From assembly GCF_002968015.1 (NCBI RefSeq), contig NZ_PUIP01000021.1:1-64000 (forward strand): DNA of 64,000 nt. The letters run 5' to 3'. The DNA is from Massilia phosphatilytica (GTDB lineage: Bacteria > Pseudomonadota > Gammaproteobacteria > Burkholderiales > Burkholderiaceae_D). Positions within the stretch are counted from its first letter, which is position 1, and every line of letters begins with the position of its first letter. A model generated the notes under the pieces. That model worked only from the letters and a program-made list of their open reading frames with translations, did not search any database and had not been told where the DNA came from. The position numbers were made by a program, and so were the translations under genes. Below, piece after piece: positions 8,629-17,073 of this stretch.

Positions 8629-10140
8629 GCCGCGCCGGTACTGGATCGCTTCGGCCACGTGCTGCGCGTTGACGGTATCGGCCCCCGCGAGATCGGCAAT
8701 CGTGCGCGCCACCTTCAGCACGCGGTGATAGGCGCGCGCCGACCAGTGCAGGTGCTGCATGGCGTCGCCCAGCAGGCGTGCGGCGGCCGTGTCGAGATGG
8801 CAGTGGTGGTCGATCTCGCGCGTCGTCAGCTTCTGGTTGGCCTTGCCCTGGCGAGATAACTGGCGCGCGTGCGCCTGCGTGACGCGCGCGGCGATGGCGG
8901 CGCTCGGTTCGCCGTCGGCCAGTTGCGCCATCGTGTCCGGCGTCATGGCCGCCACCGGCACCTGGATGTCGATGCGGTCGAGGAGGGGGCCGGAGATGCG
9001 GTCCTGGTAGCGCTGCACGGCGTCCGGCGTGCAGCGGCATTTACCCGACGGGTGGCCGAGCCAGCCGCACGGGCACGGATTCATCGCCGCGATCAATTGA
9101 AAGCTGGCAGGGAAGTCGGCCTGGCGTGCGGCGCGCGAGATCGTGATCGCGCCCGTTTCCAGCGGCTCGCGCAGCACTTCCAGCACCTTGCGATGGAACT
9201 CCGGCAACTCGTCGAGGAACAGCACGCCGTGGTGGGCCAGCGAAATCTCGCCAGGGCGCGGCCCCTGGCCGCCGCCGACGAGGGCCACGCCGGAACTCGT
9301 ATGATGCGGATTGCGGAACGGCCGCTTGCGCCAGCGCTCGATGGCGAAGCTGCCGGCCAATGACTGGAGCGCTGCCGTCTCCAGCGCTTCTTCCTCGCGC
9401 AGCGGCGGCAGCAGGCCGGGGAAGCGCGAGGCCAGCATGCTCTTGCCGGCGCCCGGCGGCCCGATCAGCAGCACGGAATGCAGACCCGCGGCCGCCACTT
9501 CGAGCGCGCGCTTGACCTGCTGCTGGCCCTTGACGTCGGCGAAGTCCGCGTACACGGGCGGCGCGTCGGACGGCGCGGGGCGGTAGCGCGCGAGCCGCGC
9601 CTCGTCCGACTGCGCAGCGAAGTGCGCGCACACCTCCAGCAGCGAGCGGGCCGGGTAGATGGCGGCGTCCGTCACGAGGGCCGCCTCGTCCGCGTTCGCC
9701 CACGGCAGCACGAAGGCGCGCGCGGACGCATCCTCGCGGGCGTGTTGGCGCAGCATCGCGAAGCTCATGGCCAGCGCGCCGCGCACGGGGCGCAATTCTC
9801 CTGACAGCGACAGCTCGCCCGCGAATTCGTAGCCATCGAGCGCGGCCGCCGGAATCTGGTCCGACGCCGCGAGAATGCCCAGCGCGATCGGCAGGTCGAA
9901 CCGTCCGGATTCCTTGGGCAGCTCGGCCGGTGCGAGGTTGATGGTGATGCGGCGGCTGGGCACTTCGAAGCCGGAATTCTGCAGCGCGGCACGTACGCGG
10001 TCTTTCGACTCGCGCACCTCGGCGTCTGCCAGGCCCACGATATTCATCGCCGGTAAGCCATTGGCCAGGTGGACTTCGACGCTGACGGCCGGTGCTTCCA
10101 TGCCGGCCAGGGCGCGGCTTCTGAGGACGGCGAGGCTCAA
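8614..10140 (-). CDS. comM: YifB/ComM family Mg-chelatase-like AAA ATPase
   Basis: AAA+ ATPase of 508 aa, a full-length ComM/YifB homologue. ComM is a hexameric helicase that extends branch migration when single-stranded DNA is taken into the chromosome during natural transformation (known for the family). The N-terminal Lon-like fold opens with GLPAMNIVGLADAEVRE; Walker A GPPGAGKS is near 224-231; Walker B reads VLFLDELPEF; a cysteine cluster (CPCGWLG, then CRC) follows in the middle. It is a single gene; transformation genes are not nearby. Confidence 0.93.
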   Translation of the reverse strand: MSLAVLRSRALAGMEAPAVSVEVHLANGLPAMNIVGLADAEVRESKDRVRAALQNSGFEVPSRRITINLAPAELPKESGRFDLPIALGILAASDQIPAAALDGYEFAGELSLSGELRPVRGALAMSFAMLRQHAREDASARAFVLPWANADEAALVTDAAIYPARSLLEVCAHFAAQSDEARLARYRPAPSDAPPVYADFADVKGQQQVKRALEVAAAGLHSVLLIGPPGAGKSMLASRFPGLLPPLREEEALETAALQSLAGSFAIERWRKRPFRNPHHTSSGVALVGGGQGPRPGEISLAHHGVLFLDELPEFHRKVLEVLREPLETGAITISRAARQADFPASFQLIAAMNPCPCGWLGHPSGKCRCTPDAVQRYQDRISGPLLDRIDIQVPVAAMTPDTMAQLADGEPSAAIAARVTQAHARQLSRQGKANQKLTTREIDHHCHLDTAAARLLGDAMQHLHWSARAYHRVLKVARTIADLAGADTVNAQHVAEAIQYRRGLYDH

Positions 10141-10189
10141 TCGGATTCCTTCGACGATGGGCGAGGCCTCATCTTAGGCAAGCCGGGAC

Positions 10190-10233
10190 CATGCCTGTTG
10201 AGTGGGGACAGGCATGCATGCCGAACTTTTTTC
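10190..10233. other. Hairpin and T-run between comM and a small membrane protein gene
   Basis: CATGCCTGT (10190-10198) and ACAGGCATG (10208-10216) form a 9-bp stem with a 9-base loop. A run of T begins 11 bases later. It sits between two divergent genes, where a terminator is not expected, so it may be an operator or a leader structure. Confidence 0.35.
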
Positions 10234-10280
10234 GCGTTGGGTCTGGTAATGTGGCGGTCCCAATATTCCCTGACTCACAC

Positions 10281-10598
10281 ATGCCCCGATTGATACTGAC
10301 CCTGCTTGCCCTCGCGATCCTGTTCTGCCTGCTGTGCGGACCGGTGACGTGGGTCGCGCTGCGCCTGTGGCGGCGCGGGGATCTCGGGGCGTTCCGGCCG
10401 CTGCGGGCCGTGTGGATCGCTCAGGTGGCGCTGGCGTCCGCGCTGGTCTTTGCCGCGGACGGTCTCGGGTCGGCCAATCCGATGGGCTGGATGGTGGCGA
10501 TCGTGTTCGCGGTCAGCCTGGGCGGGGCAGCCTTGTTCGCGCTGTGGCGGATGATGGCGCGGGCGAAGGTCCGGATGAGGGTGCGCGGCCGCCCGTAA
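10281..10598 (+). CDS. Small membrane protein, function unknown
   Basis: Protein of 105 aa with three predicted membrane helices (about residues 3-25, 38-60 and 66-90) and a basic C terminus. I do not recognise a family. The start ATG at 10281 places the first helix right at the N terminus; an in-frame ATG at 10191 would add 30 polar residues that look non-coding. It converges with ubiK, with 3 bases between the stops. Confidence 0.55.
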   Translation: MPRLILTLLALAILFCLLCGPVTWVALRLWRRGDLGAFRPLRAVWIAQVALASALVFAADGLGSANPMGWMVAIVFAVSLGGAALFALWRMMARAKVRMRVRGRP

Positions 10599-10601
10599 GC
10601 G

Positions 10602-10850
10602 TCAAGCCTTGGTGTCGGGAGCGGCCAGCTTCGCTTCCAGTTCCGCCACCCGCAGTTCCAGCGCTTCCAGCTTGGCGCGCGTCTTGGCCAGCACCTGGGC
10701 CTGGATGTCGAATTCTTCGCGCGTCACGAGGTCCAGCTTCGAAAAGCCCTGGGTCATCATCGCCTTGACGTTGCGCTCGATGTCCTTGGCGGGCGAGTTT
10801 TCGATCGCCTGGTTGAGCTTGTCCTGCAAATCATTGAAAAAATTGTTCAT
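10602..10850 (-). CDS. ubiK: Ubiquinone biosynthesis accessory factor UbiK
   Basis: Protein of 82 aa of the BMFP/YqiC family: an amphipathic N-terminal helix (NNFFNDLQDKLNQA) and a C-terminal coiled coil (LEALELRVAELEAKL). UbiK helps the aerobic ubiquinone pathway by interacting with UbiJ and membrane lipids (family knowledge). In many Betaproteobacteria it lies beside the glnK-amtB locus and comM, as here. Its promoter shares the 266-bp region upstream of the porin gene. Confidence 0.9.
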   Translation of the reverse strand: MNNFFNDLQDKLNQAIENSPAKDIERNVKAMMTQGFSKLDLVTREEFDIQAQVLAKTRAKLEALELRVAELEAKLAAPDTKA

Positions 10851-10877
10851 TTCACACTAGTCCTTGTGTCGGTATAT

Positions 10878-10893
10878 TGCACCAATGCGGTGC
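10878..10893. promoter_or_regulatory. NtrC-type binding site 1
   Basis: TGCACCAATGCGGTGC has the GCACC-N5-GGTGC symmetry of NtrC (NRI) enhancer sites. It is centred about 155 bases upstream of the predicted sigma-54 start, a usual enhancer distance. Confidence 0.75.
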
Positions 10894-10914
10894 GTACATA
10901 CCTGATTTGGTGCG

Positions 10915-10931
10915 TGCACCGTCACGGCGCA
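10915..10931. promoter_or_regulatory. NtrC-type binding site 2
   Basis: TGCACC-GTCAC-GGCGCA matches the NtrC dyad with one change (GGCGC for GGTGC). An extra half site GGTGC lies at 10909-10913. Two or more sites in tandem are normal for NtrC enhancers. Confidence 0.65.
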
Positions 10932-11017
10932 CGCGTCCTGGTCCCGTTTGTATTTTGAAATTTAAAAACTGGGGGCGAAAGGGGTAAAAAACAAGCGGGA
11001 ACCCGTCCGGCATGGGG

Positions 11018-11033
11018 TGGCACGCATCCTGCT
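11018..11033 (+). promoter_or_regulatory. Sigma-54 (RpoN) promoter of the porin-glnK-amtB operon
   Basis: TGGCAC-GCATC-CTGCT matches the -24/-12 consensus TGGCAC-N5-TTGCW, with GG at 11019-11020 and GC at 11031-11032. Transcription should begin near 11043, about 75 bases before the porin start codon. Confidence 0.8.
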
Positions 11034-11116
11034 AATCAACCTTTAACCATAACGAGGTCGCAATCCCGGATTGTAAACCGCAACCCAAGAATATGTTCAA
11101 CTAAAGGGAGTGTCGT

Positions 11117-11863
11117 ATGAAGCGTCGTAACAGCAACTGGTCCCACGTCGCAGTCCTGGCAGCAAGCCTGTGGAGCCTCAATATCGGGCTGGCCGGCGCC
11201 GAGGAACAGAAGCCGGACAATGAAGTGAGTTTCAACGCGGCGGTCACGAGCGATTATCGGTATCGCGGCATTTCCCAGTCGCGCCTCGACCCGGCACTGC
11301 AGGGCGGCGCCGACTACACGCACAACCCGACCGGCCTGTACGCGGGCACCTGGCTGTCCACCATCAAGTGGACCAAGGACCTGGGCGGCAGCGGCGACGT
11401 CGAGTGGGATCTGTACGGCGGCAAGCGCGGCAACCTCACGAGCGACATCACGTATGACGTGGGCGGCCTGTACTACTTCTACCCGAGCAATGGCCTGCAT
11501 CCGAATGCCAACACGTTCGAACTGTACGGCCAGCTCGGTTTCGGCCCGGCGTACGTCAAGTACTCGCATTCGCTGACGAACCTGTTCGGCACGGCCGACA
11601 GCAAGGGCAGCGGCTACCTGGACATCGGTGCCAACGTCGACGTCGGCAGCGGCTTCACGCTGAACCTGCACGCCGGCCGCCAGAACGTGCGCCACAACGG
11701 TTCGTTCTCGTACACCGACTACAAGCTCGGCGTCACCAAGGACCTGGGCATCTGCTCCGTGGCCCTGTCGTGGATCAAGGCCGACACCAGCGCGTACCTG
11801 AGCCCGTCCGCGGAAAACCTGGGCAAGTCCGCGGCCCTGCTCACTGTTTCAAAAACTTTCTGA
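11117..11863 (+). CDS. TorF family putative porin
   Basis: Outer-membrane protein of 248 aa with a signal peptide (cleavage near residue 28, LAGA|EE) and alternating beta strands ending in VSKTF, the aromatic C terminus of beta-barrels. It fits the TorF/Gcw_chp family (opening VTSDYRYRGISQS). Such porins often precede glnK-amtB in Betaproteobacteria and are thought to pass nitrogen sources. Only 12 bases separate it from glnK. The NtrC sites and sigma-54 promoter upstream predict strong expression under nitrogen limitation. Confidence 0.88.
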   Translation: MKRRNSNWSHVAVLAASLWSLNIGLAGAEEQKPDNEVSFNAAVTSDYRYRGISQSRLDPALQGGADYTHNPTGLYAGTWLSTIKWTKDLGGSGDVEWDLYGGKRGNLTSDITYDVGGLYYFYPSNGLHPNANTFELYGQLGFGPAYVKYSHSLTNLFGTADSKGSGYLDIGANVDVGSGFTLNLHAGRQNVRHNGSFSYTDYKLGVTKDLGICSVALSWIKADTSAYLSPSAENLGKSAALLTVSKTF

Positions 11864-11875
11864 AGAGGCAATCAC

Positions 11876-12214
11876 ATGAAAATGATCACCGCCATCATCA
11901 AACCCTTCAAGCTCGACGAGGTGCGTGAAGCCCTCTCGGAAATCAACGTCCAGGGTATCACCGTGACGGAAGTGAAGGGTTTCGGTCGCCAGAAGGGCCA
12001 TACCGAGCTCTACCGTGGCGCGGAATATGTCGTCGATTTCCTGCCGAAGACCAAGATCGAGGCAGCGGTCGACGATGCCATCGTCGACCAGGTGATCGAC
12101 ACCATCCAGAGCGCCGCCCGCACCGGCAAGATCGGCGACGGCAAAATTTTCGTCTCCAACCTGGAGCAGGTAGTCCGTATCCGTACCGGCGAGACCGGCA
12201 ACGAAGCGCTGTAA
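11876..12214 (+). CDS. glnK: P-II family nitrogen regulatory protein GlnK
   Basis: P-II signal protein of 112 aa, the normal length. It has the T-loop with the uridylylation tyrosine at position 51 (YRGAEYVVDF), the B-loop TGKIGDGKIF and the N-terminal MKMITAIIKPFKL. P-II proteins bind ATP/ADP and 2-oxoglutarate and are modified by GlnD. Lying 10 bases before amtB, this copy is GlnK: it blocks the AmtB pore when nitrogen is plentiful. Confidence 0.95.
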   Translation: MKMITAIIKPFKLDEVREALSEINVQGITVTEVKGFGRQKGHTELYRGAEYVVDFLPKTKIEAAVDDAIVDQVIDTIQSAARTGKIGDGKIFVSNLEQVVRIRTGETGNEAL

Positions 12215-12224
12215 GGGGAATCCG

Positions 12225-13775
12225 ATGATCCATACCATTACAAAACTGATCGCAGGCGTATCCGTCGCCGTGGCGCTGGCCGCCGCCGCCCCGGCCATGG
12301 CGCAGGATGCCGCGAAACTGGCAGCGGAAGCTGCAGCACCCGCAGCCGCACCGGCCGCCAGCGCACCGGTCGCCGCCGCACCGGCTGCTCCGGCCGCCGC
12401 CGCGGCCGCCGCACCGGAAGCGCCCGCCGCAGCACCGGCTGCCGCACCGACCCCGCAGAAGGGCGACACCGCCTGGATGATGGTCGCCACGCTGCTGGTG
12501 ATCATGATGACGATTCCGGGCCTGGCCCTGTTCTACGGCGGCCTGGTCCGTTCGAAGAACATGCTGTCCGTGCTGCTGCAGGTCTTCATGATCTTCGCGG
12601 TGATCATCGTCCTGTGGTGCCTGTACGGCTACTCGCTGGCATTCACCGAGAAGACCGCGTTCATCGGCGGCTTCGACCGCCTGTTCCTGAACGGGATCTG
12701 GGATCCGGTCAAGGGGGCATTCACGACCGCAGCCACCTTTAGCAAGGGCGTCGTCATCCCCGAGTTCGTGTACGTGGCGTTCCAGGGCACGTTCGCGGCC
12801 ATCACCTGCGGCCTGATCGTCGGTGCGTTCGCCGAGCGCGTCCGCTTCTCCGCCGTGCTGCTGTTCGTCGTGCTTTGGTTCACGTTCGGCTACCTGCCGG
12901 TCGCGCACATGGTCTGGTTCTGGACCGGTCCGGATGCCATCACCGCCGCCACCCTCGACGCCGAGACCGCCAAGGCCGGCTGGCTGTGGCAGAAGGGCGC
13001 CCTCGACTTCGCGGGCGGCACCGTGGTGCACATCAACGCCGCTATCGCTGGCCTCGTCGGTGCGATCCTGATCGGCAAGCGCGTCGGCTACGGCCGTGAA
13101 TCGATGGCCCCGCACTCGCTGACCATGACCATGATCGGTGCGTCGCTGCTGTGGGTGGGCTGGTTCGGTTTCAACGCCGGTTCGGCACTGGAAGCGGGCG
13201 ACGTCGCCGCGCTGGCCTTCGTCAACACCCTGCTGGCCACCGCCGCCGCCACCGTGTCGTGGGTCTTCGGTGAGTGGATCACCAAGGGCAAACCGTCGAT
13301 GCTGGGCGGTGCCTCGGGTGCCGTCGCCGGCCTCGTCGCCATCACCCCGGCCTGCGGCTACGTCGGCCCGATGGGCGGCCTGGTCATCGGCCTCGTCGCC
13401 GGTATCGTCTGCCTGTGGGGCGTGAATGGCCTGAAGCGCATGATCGGCGCCGACGACTCGCTGGACGTGTTCGGCGTCCACGGCGTGGGCGGTATCCTGG
13501 GCGCGCTGCTGACCGGCGTGTTCGCGGCACCGCAACTGGGCGGCCAGGGCATCTTCGACTACGTCACCAACAAGATGTCCGCTGACCCGTACTCGATCGG
13601 CCACCAGGTCCTCGTGCAGGCGGAAGCCGTCGGCACCACCATCGTGTGGTCGGCCGTCGTCTCGTTCATCGCCTACAAGATCGTCGACGTCGTCGTCGGC
13701 CTGCGCGTCCCGGAGGAAGAGGAACGCGAAGGCCTGGACATCACGAGCCACGGCGAGCAGGCTTATCACTCCTGA
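12225..13775 (+). CDS. amtB: Ammonium transporter AmtB
   Basis: Ammonium channel of 516 aa. A signal peptide (1-26, AMA|QD) is followed by an unusual Ala/Pro-rich linker (about 27-78) and then the 11-helix Amt core. The pore twin histidines are H269 (GTVVHINAAIAG) and H419 (DVFGVHGVGG). The C-terminal tail with EGLDITSHGE is the region that contacts GlnK. It is the last gene of the nitrogen-controlled operon and ends at a strong terminator. Confidence 0.95.
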   Translation: MIHTITKLIAGVSVAVALAAAAPAMAQDAAKLAAEAAAPAAAPAASAPVAAAPAAPAAAAAAAPEAPAAAPAAAPTPQKGDTAWMMVATLLVIMMTIPGLALFYGGLVRSKNMLSVLLQVFMIFAVIIVLWCLYGYSLAFTEKTAFIGGFDRLFLNGIWDPVKGAFTTAATFSKGVVIPEFVYVAFQGTFAAITCGLIVGAFAERVRFSAVLLFVVLWFTFGYLPVAHMVWFWTGPDAITAATLDAETAKAGWLWQKGALDFAGGTVVHINAAIAGLVGAILIGKRVGYGRESMAPHSLTMTMIGASLLWVGWFGFNAGSALEAGDVAALAFVNTLLATAAATVSWVFGEWITKGKPSMLGGASGAVAGLVAITPACGYVGPMGGLVIGLVAGIVCLWGVNGLKRMIGADDSLDVFGVHGVGGILGALLTGVFAAPQLGGQGIFDYVTNKMSADPYSIGHQVLVQAEAVGTTIVWSAVVSFIAYKIVDVVVGLRVPEEEEREGLDITSHGEQAYHS

Positions 13776-13795
13776 TTGTCAGGATCGCAATATGC

Positions 13796-13822
13796 AAAAG
13801 CGCCCTCCGGGGCGCTTTTTTT
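13796..13822 (+). terminator. Terminator of the glnK-amtB operon
   Basis: Stem AAAAGCGCCC with GGGCGCTTTT around the loop TCCG, followed by further T. It lies 20 bases past the amtB stop. Confidence 0.9.
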
Positions 13823-13914
13823 ATTTCCAAACTGCATAAAGGTCTTTAAAAAACGTTCAAGCACCCCAATCTCGGCTTACCATATCGCCAAGAAGCCCGA
13901 AGGACGTCATTTTT

Positions 13915-15216
13915 ATGGTTCCCCACCTTGCCACCGCCGTGACCGGTCCCCTGCTGGACCTGGAAAAGAAGATCCTCGAAGCCACGCCCGCGATCGAACG
14001 CTGGTTTCGCCTCGAGTGGCAGGAGCACACGCCGCCGTTCTACTGCTCGGTGGACCTGCGCAATGCCGGCTACAAGCTGGCGCCGGTGGATACGAACCTG
14101 TTCCCGGGCGGCTTCAACAACCTGTCGACGGAGATGCTGCCGCTGACGGTGCAGGCCGCCATGGCCGCGATCGACAAGTATTGCCCGGACGCCCGCAACC
14201 TGCTGCTGATCCCGGAAAGCCATACGCGCAATCCCTATTATCTGCAGAACGTGCAGCGCCTGATGCAGATCTTCCGCCAGACGGGCCTGCATGTCCGCCT
14301 GGGCTCGCTGTCGCCCGAGGTGACGGAGCCGACGCCGCTCGCGCTCCCGGACGGGAACATGCTGGTCGTGGAACCGCTCGTGCGCTCGCCCAACGGCCGC
14401 CGCGTGGGCCTGGCGGACTTCGACCCGTGCACGATCCTGCTGAACAACGACCTGTCCGCGGGCATCCCGAGCATCCTGGAAAACGTCCACGAGCAATCGC
14501 TGCTGCCGCCGCTGCATGCCGGCTGGGCCGTGCGCCGCAAGAGCAATCACTTCAAGGCCTTCGACGAGGTCGCCAAGAAGTTCGGCAAGCTGATCGACAT
14601 CGACCCGTGGCTCGTGAACCCGCTGCACAGCAAATGCGGCGAGGTCAATTTCCAGGAAGACGTCGGCATGGAATGCCTGGCCGATAACGTGTCGGCGCTG
14701 TTGTCGAAGATCAAGAAGAAGTACAAGGAATACGGGATGAAGGACCAAAAACCCTTCGTCATCGTCAAGCCCGATGCCGGCACGTACGGCATGGGCATCA
14801 TGACCGTCAAGGATGCGAGTGAGGTCAAGGACCTGAACCGCAAGCAGCGCAACAAGATGTCGGTCATCAAGGATGGCGTCACCGTCACCGACGTGATGAT
14901 CCAGGAAGGCGTGCCCACGTTCGAGTCGATCAACGACGCGGTGGCGGAGCCGGTCGTGTACATGATCGACCGCTACGTCGTCGGCGGCTTCTACCGCGTG
15001 CATGCCGAGCGCGGCGTCGACCAGAACCTGAACGCGCCGGGCTCGCAATACGTGCCGCTCGCGTTCGCGCAGCAGCATGCCGTGCCGGACCTGAAGGCTA
15101 AGCCGGGGACGGCCGCGCCGAACCGCTTCTATGTGTACGGCGTGGTGGCGCGTCTCGCGTTGCTGGCGGCGTCGCTGGAGCTGGAGCGTACGGATCCGGA
15201 TCCGGAGATTTATTGA
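13915..15216 (+). CDS. gshA: Glutamate--cysteine ligase (proteobacterial GshA type)
   Basis: First enzyme of glutathione synthesis, joining L-glutamate and L-cysteine with ATP. At 433 aa it fits the GshA branch found in Betaproteobacteria and Acidithiobacillus rather than the E. coli enzyme. Recognisable segments are FYCSVDLRNAGYKLAPVDTN, FPGGFNN and VIVKPDAGTYGMGIM, the last an ATP-grasp-like loop. Start ATG 13915 follows GAAGGA in the leader. gshB lies about 0.9 kb further on, separated by a methyltransferase on the other strand. Its stop is 1 base from the end of that gene. Confidence 0.92.
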   Translation: MVPHLATAVTGPLLDLEKKILEATPAIERWFRLEWQEHTPPFYCSVDLRNAGYKLAPVDTNLFPGGFNNLSTEMLPLTVQAAMAAIDKYCPDARNLLLIPESHTRNPYYLQNVQRLMQIFRQTGLHVRLGSLSPEVTEPTPLALPDGNMLVVEPLVRSPNGRRVGLADFDPCTILLNNDLSAGIPSILENVHEQSLLPPLHAGWAVRRKSNHFKAFDEVAKKFGKLIDIDPWLVNPLHSKCGEVNFQEDVGMECLADNVSALLSKIKKKYKEYGMKDQKPFVIVKPDAGTYGMGIMTVKDASEVKDLNRKQRNKMSVIKDGVTVTDVMIQEGVPTFESINDAVAEPVVYMIDRYVVGGFYRVHAERGVDQNLNAPGSQYVPLAFAQQHAVPDLKAKPGTAAPNRFYVYGVVARLALLAASLELERTDPDPEIY

Positions 15217-15217
15217 T

Positions 15218-15931
15218 TCATCCCATCCGGTCCGTCTCCGGCTTGCGCGCCATGTAGATGAAGTGAGAGCGCAGCGGCGGCAGCAGTGTCGCCAGCGCTT
15301 CCGGGATCAGCCAGGGCAGGGCAGCCAGCGTGCGGCCCAGGGACGGCGCGAGGACCAGCGTGCGGTAGTGGCGGCTGGCGGCGGGCCAGAAGCGCAGCAG
15401 TTCGACGTCCGTCACCTTGCGCACGTGGGCATTGCGCGGGCTGCCGTAGCGGACATCGAAGATCATCGTCCAGCCGCCGGGACGCAGCACGCGCCACATC
15501 TCGGCGGCCAGGCCGCGCCGCAGGTCTTCGTCCAGGATGGGAGAAAACACGGTGTGCGCGCTCACGAGGTCCATGCTCGCGTCGGGAAAGACGTCGAGCT
15601 GGCCCAGGTGCCAGCGCACGCCGGATGCCGTGCGGCTGCGCGCCTGCTCCAGGCGCTCCTGCTGCAACTCCGTGCCGGCGAGGTGGGACGGCGTGGCGCC
15701 CCAGTCGATCAGCTGGCGCAAGAAGCTGCCGCTGCCGCAACCGACGTCCAGCGCGCGCACGGCGGACAGGTCGCGCCCCACCGTCAGTGGCAGCAGCTCG
15801 GCCAGCACGCGCGACCGCGCCGCCGCCTGGCGGACGATGTCGGGCCGGTGCCAGGCGTATTTCGCCAGCGCGGCGCCTGGCCATTGGCGATAGGCCTGGT
15901 TGATGCGTTCCTGCTCGGCTTGGTCGCTCAT
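15218..15931 (-). CDS. Class I SAM-dependent methyltransferase
   Basis: Methyltransferase of 237 aa with SAM-binding motif I LDVGCGSGSFL and a post-motif acidic region. The start at 15931 (MSDQAEQERINQ) has a strong AGGAGG site just upstream; the open frame extends to 16081 but that extension lacks such support. The N-terminal half resembles small-molecule methyltransferases of the UbiE/BioC kind, but the substrate cannot be told. It is wedged between gshA and gshB on the opposite strand, which may be a later insertion into an ancestral gshA-gshB pair. Confidence 0.8.
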   Translation of the reverse strand: MSDQAEQERINQAYRQWPGAALAKYAWHRPDIVRQAAARSRVLAELLPLTVGRDLSAVRALDVGCGSGSFLRQLIDWGATPSHLAGTELQQERLEQARSRTASGVRWHLGQLDVFPDASMDLVSAHTVFSPILDEDLRRGLAAEMWRVLRPGGWTMIFDVRYGSPRNAHVRKVTDVELLRFWPAASRHYRTLVLAPSLGRTLAALPWLIPEALATLLPPLRSHFIYMARKPETDRMG

Positions 15932-16121
15932 CGTGTCCTCCTGGGACGCATCTTCCCAAGTGGTCCGACGGCACGTTTGACGGTTCGCAAATGCAGATTG
16001 AATAGATGCCCTTTTGCCAACAGGAAGATGCCCTGGTAACTCGTCCGCCGGACGCGCCCGCCTTTCCGCGAACATCTGCATTTCCGGCTAAAATCGTGCC
16101 ATTGCCTTCATTGGGACCATC

Positions 16122-17069
16122 ATGAAAATCGCTTTTCTCGCCGATCCGCTGTCCGGCTTCAAAATCTACAAGGACTCGACGTTCGCGATGATGCGCGAAG
16201 CGGCGCGGCGCGGCCATCGGATCTATGCCTTCGAACAGCGCCACCTGGTGCTGGAAGAGGGCGTCGTGACGGCCGAGGCCACCGAGATCCAGCTGACCGG
16301 CGACCCGGACGACTGGTACCGCGAAGGCGACACCGATACCGTGCCCCTGTCCGCGTTCGACGCCGTCATCCAGCGCAAGGATCCGCCGTTCGACATGGAA
16401 TACGTGTACGGCACCTATCTGCTGGAACTGGCCGAGCGCCAGGGCGCGCGCGTGTTCAACAAACCCTCGGCGATCCGCGATCACAACGAGAAGCTGTCCA
16501 TCGCCCAGTTCAGCCAGTTCACGTCGCCCACGCTCGTGTCGTCGTCCGGCACGCGCCTGCGCGCGTTCCACGCCGAACATGGCGACGTGATCTTCAAGCC
16601 GCTGGACGGCATGGGCGGCGCCGGCATCTTCCGCGTCAAGGACGACGGCCTGAACCTCGGTTCCATCATCGAGACGCTGACGGAAAACGGCGCGCGCACG
16701 ATCATGGCGCAGAAATACATTCCCGCCATCGTCAAGGGCGACAAGCGCGTGCTCGTCATCGACGGCAAGCCGGTCCCGTTTTCGCTGGCGCGCATTCCAC
16801 AGGCCGGCGAGGTGCGCGGCAACCTGGCGGCCGGCGGCACGGGCGTCGCGCAGCCGTTGACCGAACGCGACCGCGAGATTGCGGAAAGTCTCGGCCCGAT
16901 TCTGGCGGCGCGTGGCCTGTTGCTGGTAGGATTGGACGTGATCGGCGATTTCCTGACCGAGGTGAACGTTACCAGCCCCACCTGTTTCCAGGAAATCACC
17001 GACCAGACCGGTTTTGACGTCGCAGCGATGTTCATCGACGCCGTCGAAAAGCGGGTAACGGGAAATTAA
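16122..17069 (+). CDS. gshB: Glutathione synthase
   Basis: ATP-grasp enzyme of 315 aa that adds glycine to gamma-glutamylcysteine. The N terminus MKIAFLADPLSGFKIYKDST is the family start; FKPLDGMGGAGIFRV is the ATP-grasp glycine loop; EVNVTSPTCFQEI near the end carries the metal-binding residues. A possible -10 hexamer TAAAAT sits at 16089-16094 in the short leader. It leads the PTS genes with 4 bases to the EIIA gene, so glutathione synthesis and the PTS are probably co-transcribed, a gene order known in Betaproteobacteria. Confidence 0.95.
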   Translation: MKIAFLADPLSGFKIYKDSTFAMMREAARRGHRIYAFEQRHLVLEEGVVTAEATEIQLTGDPDDWYREGDTDTVPLSAFDAVIQRKDPPFDMEYVYGTYLLELAERQGARVFNKPSAIRDHNEKLSIAQFSQFTSPTLVSSSGTRLRAFHAEHGDVIFKPLDGMGGAGIFRVKDDGLNLGSIIETLTENGARTIMAQKYIPAIVKGDKRVLVIDGKPVPFSLARIPQAGEVRGNLAAGGTGVAQPLTERDREIAESLGPILAARGLLLVGLDVIGDFLTEVNVTSPTCFQEITDQTGFDVAAMFIDAVEKRVTGN

Positions 17070-17073
17070 GACA

